DNA of 16,939 nt from T3Sed10-241 sp036751905 (GTDB taxonomy: Bacteria; Bacteroidota; Bacteroidia; Flavobacteriales_D; Cryomorphaceae): positions 1 through 16,939 of the forward strand of contig DAIOTP010000078.1 of assembly GCA_036751905.1 (NCBI GenBank). The letters run 5' to 3'. Under the pieces are notes generated by a model that saw only the letters and a list, made by a program, of their open reading frames with translations, was not told where the DNA came from and made no database searches. Every line of letters begins with the position of its first letter. Within the stretch, counting starts at the first letter, position 1. A program made the translations under genes and the position numbers. Of the stretch, positions 13,491 through 16,939 are shown piece after piece.

Positions 13491-14669
13491 CTACTTAAAC
13501 GCACTCTCTCCTGTAATATCCAGTCCTGTGATCAACAGGTGAATGTCATGGGTGCCTTCGTACGTCACTACCGACTCCAGGTTGGCCATGTGACGCATGA
13601 TGGGGTATTCGCTGGTGATGCCCATGCCGCCGTGAATCTGTCGCGCTTCGCGTGCTACATGGAGGGCCATCTCAACATTGTTGCGTTTGGCCATAGAAAT
13701 TTGTGCAGTGCTGGCGCGGCCTTCGTTTTTGAGCTGTCCAAGGCGTAAGGTGAGCAGCTGGGCCTTGGTGATTTCGGTAATCATTTCAGCCAGCTTTTTT
13801 TGCTGTAGCTGGAAGGCCGCGATGGGCTTGCCGAATTGTTGGCGCTCTTTGGCATAACGCAAGGCAGAGTCATAGCAGTCGAGTGCGGCACCAATGGCTC
13901 CCCAAGCAATGCCATAACGTGCACTATCAAGGCAGCTTAGCGGCGCGCCAAGACCAGAACGTCCCGGCAGGAGGTTTTCTTTGGGGACTTTCACATTGTC
14001 GAACACCAGCTCACCGGTGGCGCTTGCACGCAGGCTTAGTTTGCCGTGTGTTTCGGGCGTGGTAAATCCTTCCATGCCCCGTTCAACAATGAGTCCGTGA
14101 ATGCGACCTTCTTCACTCTTTGCCCACACAACAGCGATGCTTGCAAAAGGGGCATTGGAAATCCACATTTTCGCACCGTTCAGGATGTAGTGATCACCTG
14201 CATCCTTGAAATTGGTGATCATCCCGGCGGGATTCGATCCATGATCGGGCTCTGTGAGTCCGAAGCTGCCCATCATTTCGCCGGTAGCAAGCTTTGGGAG
14301 GTATTTGCGTCGCTGTGCTTCAGAGCCATATTTCCAAATAGGAAACATCACGAGCGAGCTCTGCACGGACGCTGTAGAGCGCAATCCACTGTCGCAGCGC
14401 TCGAGTTCCTGCATGATGATGCCGTAAGATATTTGATCGAGTCCAGCGCCACCGTATTCTTCGGGAATGTAAGGTCCGAATGCGCCAATCTCAGCAAGTC
14501 CAGGCAATATGTGTTTCGGGAAAGTGGCTTTTTCGTAATGCTCCTCAATAATTGGCGATACTTCTTTCTTCACCCAGGCTCGTGCGGCATCGCGCACCAG
14601 CTTGTGCTCATCGCTGAGCAATTCATCCATCAGGTAGTAATCGTGCCCTTGGTATTGATCTGTTCGCAT
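13491..14669 (-). CDS. gcdH: Glutaryl-CoA dehydrogenase (acyl-CoA dehydrogenase family)
   Basis: This FAD enzyme oxidises and decarboxylates glutaryl-CoA to crotonyl-CoA in lysine and tryptophan breakdown. Its 392 residues cover the N-terminal helical, middle beta and C-terminal helical domains. Specific signs are close agreement with human GCDH as I recall it: DSGLRSTASVQSSL with R97 and S98 (human R94 region), GSFGLTEPDHGSNP (FAD loop), KLSLRASATGELVF, ARYGIAWGAIGA, and the catalytic base E371 in TYEGTHDIH. The ATG at 14669 is preferred over one 15 codons upstream (14714), because a TACCTTTG promoter box lies between them and the upstream residues are unlike the family. It stands alone on the minus strand, divergent from the DUF4271 gene. 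Another acyl-CoA dehydrogenase specificity cannot be fully excluded. Confidence 0.9.
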   Translation of the reverse strand: MRTDQYQGHDYYLMDELLSDEHKLVRDAARAWVKKEVSPIIEEHYEKATFPKHILPGLAEIGAFGPYIPEEYGGAGLDQISYGIIMQELERCDSGLRSTASVQSSLVMFPIWKYGSEAQRRKYLPKLATGEMMGSFGLTEPDHGSNPAGMITNFKDAGDHYILNGAKMWISNAPFASIAVVWAKSEEGRIHGLIVERGMEGFTTPETHGKLSLRASATGELVFDNVKVPKENLLPGRSGLGAPLSCLDSARYGIAWGAIGAALDCYDSALRYAKERQQFGKPIAAFQLQQKKLAEMITEITKAQLLTLRLGQLKNEGRASTAQISMAKRNNVEMALHVAREARQIHGGMGITSEYPIMRHMANLESVVTYEGTHDIHLLITGLDITGESAFK

Positions 14670-14688
14670 ATAGGTTAATTTTCGGCTG

Positions 14689-14696
14689 CAAAGGTA
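14689..14696 (-). promoter_or_regulatory. Bacteroidota -7 promoter box for gcdH
   Basis: Read on the minus strand this is TACCTTTG, an exact match to TAnnTTTG, ending 19 bases before the ATG at 14669. It gives a short leader and lies downstream of the alternative ATG at 14714, which argues against that start. No clear -33 TTG was seen. Confidence 0.6.
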
Positions 14697-14746
14697 GTGA
14701 ATTCCGTACGGCACTATCTGTTGTTTTTTGCGACTTTTGTGCGCCC

Positions 14747-15457
14747 ATGCTACTCTTGAGTTTCCTTCTTCAAATTGATATTGTTCCTGAACTTCGTTCA
14801 GCGCCCAGCCTTTATGAAGACTGGATGCTCTTGTTATTCGCCTTGGTATTCATCCACATAGCATACGTTCGTATAAGCTATCAGCGCAGGCTTCAGCGCT
14901 TGTTCAGCAGCTTGTTGAGGTTGCAGATTTTGCGTCAGCTGATGCGGGAGGAGTTGGTTTTCTCCCACCGCGCTTCCGTGTTGCTTTTTGCAAACTTCGT
15001 ACTGCTCTTAAGCCTTGTGTTTTACCTTACGGCCAAGTTTTTTGAATGGAGCTTGCCCTACGGATATGGCTGGTTGAGCTATCTTGTGGTGGTTGCATCG
15101 ATCGCGCTATTGTATTTCAGCAAGCTGATGCTGGGCCGTTTTATGCGCTGGTTGTTTAAAGATGGAAGCGTAATTCGAGAGTATTTGTTTGAACTTTTCT
15201 TGGTCAACAAAGCGCTGGGGCTGCTGCTGATTCCAGTGTGCCTGGCTATGGCTTACACAAGTGCCGGATCCGTTATACTTCTCCTTTGGCTTGCAGCCTT
15301 CCTGGCAGCAGGGTCTTTTTTGTTCAGGATTCTTCAGGGGCTGCGCATTTCACGCAGCCACCGCGCACACGGGGTATATATATTTTTGTACCTTTGCACC
15401 CTTGAAATTTTGCCTGTTTTGGTAATTGCTGAATACATAAACAGAAGATTTCTATAA
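14747..15457 (+). CDS. DUF4271 family inner-membrane protein
   Basis: A 236-residue membrane protein of the DUF4271 family, known to me only from Bacteroidota and without an assigned function. About six membrane segments are visible at residues 26-43, 77-95, 108-128, 145-161, 163-185 and 208-230, separated by basic loops (SYQRRLQRLF, RFMRWLFK, SRSHRAHG) that suggest cytoplasmic sides. It starts at the first ATG; a box GACTTTTG (14732-14739), one base from the -7 consensus, lies 7 bases upstream, so the leader may be very short. The HemD-like gene follows after 20 bases, suggesting co-transcription. A role tied to HemD is not established. Confidence 0.82.
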   Translation: MLLLSFLLQIDIVPELRSAPSLYEDWMLLLFALVFIHIAYVRISYQRRLQRLFSSLLRLQILRQLMREELVFSHRASVLLFANFVLLLSLVFYLTAKFFEWSLPYGYGWLSYLVVVASIALLYFSKLMLGRFMRWLFKDGSVIREYLFELFLVNKALGLLLIPVCLAMAYTSAGSVILLLWLAAFLAAGSFLFRILQGLRISRSHRAHGVYIFLYLCTLEILPVLVIAEYINRRFL

Positions 15458-15477
15458 CAAAAGCACAGAGGCGAACC

Positions 15478-16224
15478 ATGTCTGAGAAAGTTAGGTCGAT
15501 ATTGATTTCACAACCTGAACCTACATCGGAAAAATCCCCTTATTTTGATCTTGCCGAAAAGTACAAAATCAAAGTAGACTTCCGCCCATTTATCCATGTT
15601 GAAGGTGTACCTGCGAAAGAATTCAGGCAGGAGCGCATCAACATTTTAGAACATACAGGAGTGATATTGACGAGCCGCAACGCCGTTGATCATTATTTTC
15701 GGATGTGTGATGAAATGCGCATTGTAGTGCCAGAAACGATGAAATATTTCTGCATTTCAGAGAGCACTGCATATTACCTGCAGAAGTATGTCATTTTTCG
15801 CAAGCGTAAGATTTTTCACGGCAAGCAAAGCTTTGAAGATTTGATGGAATTGATTAAAAAGCACAAGAATGAACGCTTTTTGCTTCCAGTGTCCGACATT
15901 CATAAGCAGAGCATTACTGATTTGCTCGACAAGCAAAACATCAAGTACAGCAAAGCCATCTTCTATCGAACAGTGTGCAGTGATTTAAGTGACTTGGCCG
16001 ATATCAAATACGACATGCTCGTGTTTTTCAGCCCTTCAGGAATAGAATCATTATTTAAAAATTTTCCCGATTTCGCACAGAATAGCACAAGAATTGCCGC
16101 ATTCGGTTCTACCACTGCTGATGCCGTTAAGGGCGCGGGCTTGCGTCTTGATGTGCACGCCCCTACTCCTGGCTTGCCCTCTATGTCCATGGCTATTGAG
16201 CATTACATCAAAAAGCTAAAGTAG
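15478..16224 (+). CDS. Second uroporphyrinogen-III synthase-like protein
   Basis: A 248-residue protein of the HemD superfamily. Matching patterns are GVILTSRNAVDHYF, YFCISESTAYYL, FLLPVSDIHK, MLVFFSPSGIESLF, RIAAFGSTTADAVKGAGL and the end HAPTPGLPSMSMAIEHYI, covering both alpha/beta lobes. It is only distantly similar to the hemD product at 11088-11762. It lies 20 bases after the DUF4271 gene and before rnpA, an arrangement I recall from many Bacteroidota. It may be the main enzyme, a backup, or a protein with another role; the sequence does not decide. An AGAGG about ten bases before the ATG is a possible ribosome site. The gene symbol is left empty because hemD is used for the operon copy. 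Confidence 0.82.
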   Translation: MSEKVRSILISQPEPTSEKSPYFDLAEKYKIKVDFRPFIHVEGVPAKEFRQERINILEHTGVILTSRNAVDHYFRMCDEMRIVVPETMKYFCISESTAYYLQKYVIFRKRKIFHGKQSFEDLMELIKKHKNERFLLPVSDIHKQSITDLLDKQNIKYSKAIFYRTVCSDLSDLADIKYDMLVFFSPSGIESLFKNFPDFAQNSTRIAAFGSTTADAVKGAGLRLDVHAPTPGLPSMSMAIEHYIKKLK

Positions 16225-16277
16225 CAGTTGGGTTGTGTGCGGCTGTTTTTTTGGTTGCATGTGAATGACCAAAGACC

Positions 16278-16700
16278 ATGAACGAACAGTCGTTTCCTAA
16301 ATCTTTACGCTTGTGCTCCAAAAAGCATATTGATGCGCTATTTGCCAACGGAGCAAAGGTGCGCAGCGGCCCACTGACTTTGATGTTGGGTTGGAGCCTT
16401 ACGGCCAAATCCACAGAGCGCTTCATGGTCTTGGTTTCAGTTCCTAAGCGATTCAATAAGAGTGCCGTAGTGCGCAATGTAATGAAGAGGCGCCTACGCG
16501 AAATTATCCGGACCCACAAACCAGTGACTTCAGCCTTACAGCCCCAATACCCTGGGTGCCTGATATTGGCAATCATCTATAATGGCCGTGGACCAATGCA
16601 ATATACCACCTTGGTTCAACTTTTTGAAAACGCTTTGGAAAAGGCCAAATTCAAGGACATTCCTGACATTACGAAGCCTGATGACATCAACTTGGCTTAA
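16278..16700 (+). CDS. rnpA: Ribonuclease P protein component
   Basis: This small basic protein of 140 residues binds the RNase P RNA and helps in 5' maturation of tRNAs. The central cleft strand FMVLVSVPKRFNKSAVVRN and the RNR-type helix (VVRNVMKRRLREIIR) are present; the helix carries the arginines and lysines that contact RNA. The N-terminal KSLRLCSKKHIDALFANG is also typical. The start ATG gives the usual N-terminus. A slightly long acidic C-terminal tail (KDIPDITKPDD) is unremarkable. It stands between the HemD-like gene (53 bases upstream) and an S41 protease gene; the usual rpmH neighbour is not seen here. Confidence 0.93.
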   Translation: MNEQSFPKSLRLCSKKHIDALFANGAKVRSGPLTLMLGWSLTAKSTERFMVLVSVPKRFNKSAVVRNVMKRRLREIIRTHKPVTSALQPQYPGCLILAIIYNGRGPMQYTTLVQLFENALEKAKFKDIPDITKPDDINLA

Positions 16701-16778
16701 TTTGCATCTTTTTCAAATCGTTTGGTATGAAGATTGTAATTTTAGCGTTGTAAGTTGGAATGATTTACCCCACCCTTT

Positions 16779-16939
16779 ATGATCAATAAATTGAAAAAAG
16801 GCTGGTGGATGGCCCTGATTGCCATCACCGCCCTCACCAGCATTCTTGCCATTAAGGCAAAAGACAACTTCTTTGAAATCAGCAAGAACCTGGAAATATT
16901 TGCAACACTGTACCGAGAGTTGAACCTCTTCTATGTGGA
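16779..16939 (+). CDS. S41 family C-terminal processing peptidase, N-terminal fragment
   Basis: The first 53 codons of a gene that runs off the window. MINKLKKGWWMALIAITALT is a membrane anchor or signal sequence, followed by the region NFFEISKNLEIFATLYREL, which matches the start of Bacteroidota CtpA-like periplasmic serine proteases as I recall them. PDZ and catalytic Ser/Lys parts would lie beyond the window edge. The ATG at 16779 is preceded by CACCCTTT, with no clear ribosome site. The neighbourhood after rnpA supports the call. The family assignment from so short a piece is tentative. Confidence 0.7.
   Translation, partial: MINKLKKGWWMALIAITALTSILAIKAKDNFFEISKNLEIFATLYRELNLFYV

Noticed and set aside
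14046..14678. 210-codon plus-strand frame opposite gcdH
   Set aside because: Opposite the conserved dehydrogenase and without recognisable domains.
16225..16252. T7-8 run after the second HemD-like gene as an intrinsic terminator
   Set aside because: No stable stem precedes the T run; GCAG...CTG pairing is too short.
1..16939. CRISPR array, phage genes, toxin-antitoxin pair or defence system
   Set aside because: None seen: no regularly spaced direct repeats with spacers, and no recognisable phage, toxin, or defence proteins among the genes.

Overview
The window reads as a Bacteroidota chromosome, probably Flavobacteriales-like; the exact family cannot be fixed from sequence alone. Evidence: a type IX secretion (T9SS) C-terminal sorting domain on a large exported protein, Bacteroidota-type promoter boxes (TACCTTTG) right next to start codons, A-rich leaders instead of clear Shine-Dalgarno sites, a eukaryote-like class Ia ribonucleotide reductase in nrdB-nrdA order, and the gene string DUF4271 / hemD-like / rnpA / S41 peptidase, which I recall as common in this phylum. 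Base composition is moderate by eye.

Layout. 1-4210: one 1342-residue secreted beta-helix/beta-propeller-like protein with a T9SS tail, closed by a strong intrinsic terminator. 4319-4900: a cysteine-rich DUF3109 protein that looks nearly leaderless. 4901-5347: a long non-coding leader in front of nrdB, with a possible three-way-junction RNA and DnaA-box-like sites. 5348-8803: nrdB-nrdA operon (class Ia ribonucleotide reductase), followed by a GC-rich hairpin. 8954-11762: hemA-hemC-hemD, a tightly overlapping operon taking glutamyl-tRNA to the tetrapyrrole branch (HemB is not in the window). 11763-12065: non-coding, with a compact cloverleaf-like set of inverted repeats. 12066-13432: an IS3-family insertion sequence whose ends I could define (20-bp imperfect terminal inverted repeats, TG...CA). 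It has orfA, orfB and a likely -1 frameshift site, and is interrupted by a 10-N assembly gap. 13444-13483: a heptanucleotide tandem repeat. 13491-14669 (minus): glutaryl-CoA dehydrogenase. 14747-16224: DUF4271 membrane protein and a second HemD-like protein. 16278-16700: rnpA. 16779-end: start of a CtpA-like S41 protease.

How the genes work together: the window is mostly housekeeping (dNTP synthesis, heme synthesis, tRNA maturation, lysine/tryptophan catabolism) with a secreted protein at the left and one mobile element. I see no defence island, phage, CRISPR array or obviously new gene system. The least explained signals are non-coding: the nrdB leader fold, the cloverleaf between hemD and the IS, and the IS copy that lacks a target duplication and contains an assembly gap, which makes the join between the hem operon and the right half of the window uncertain.
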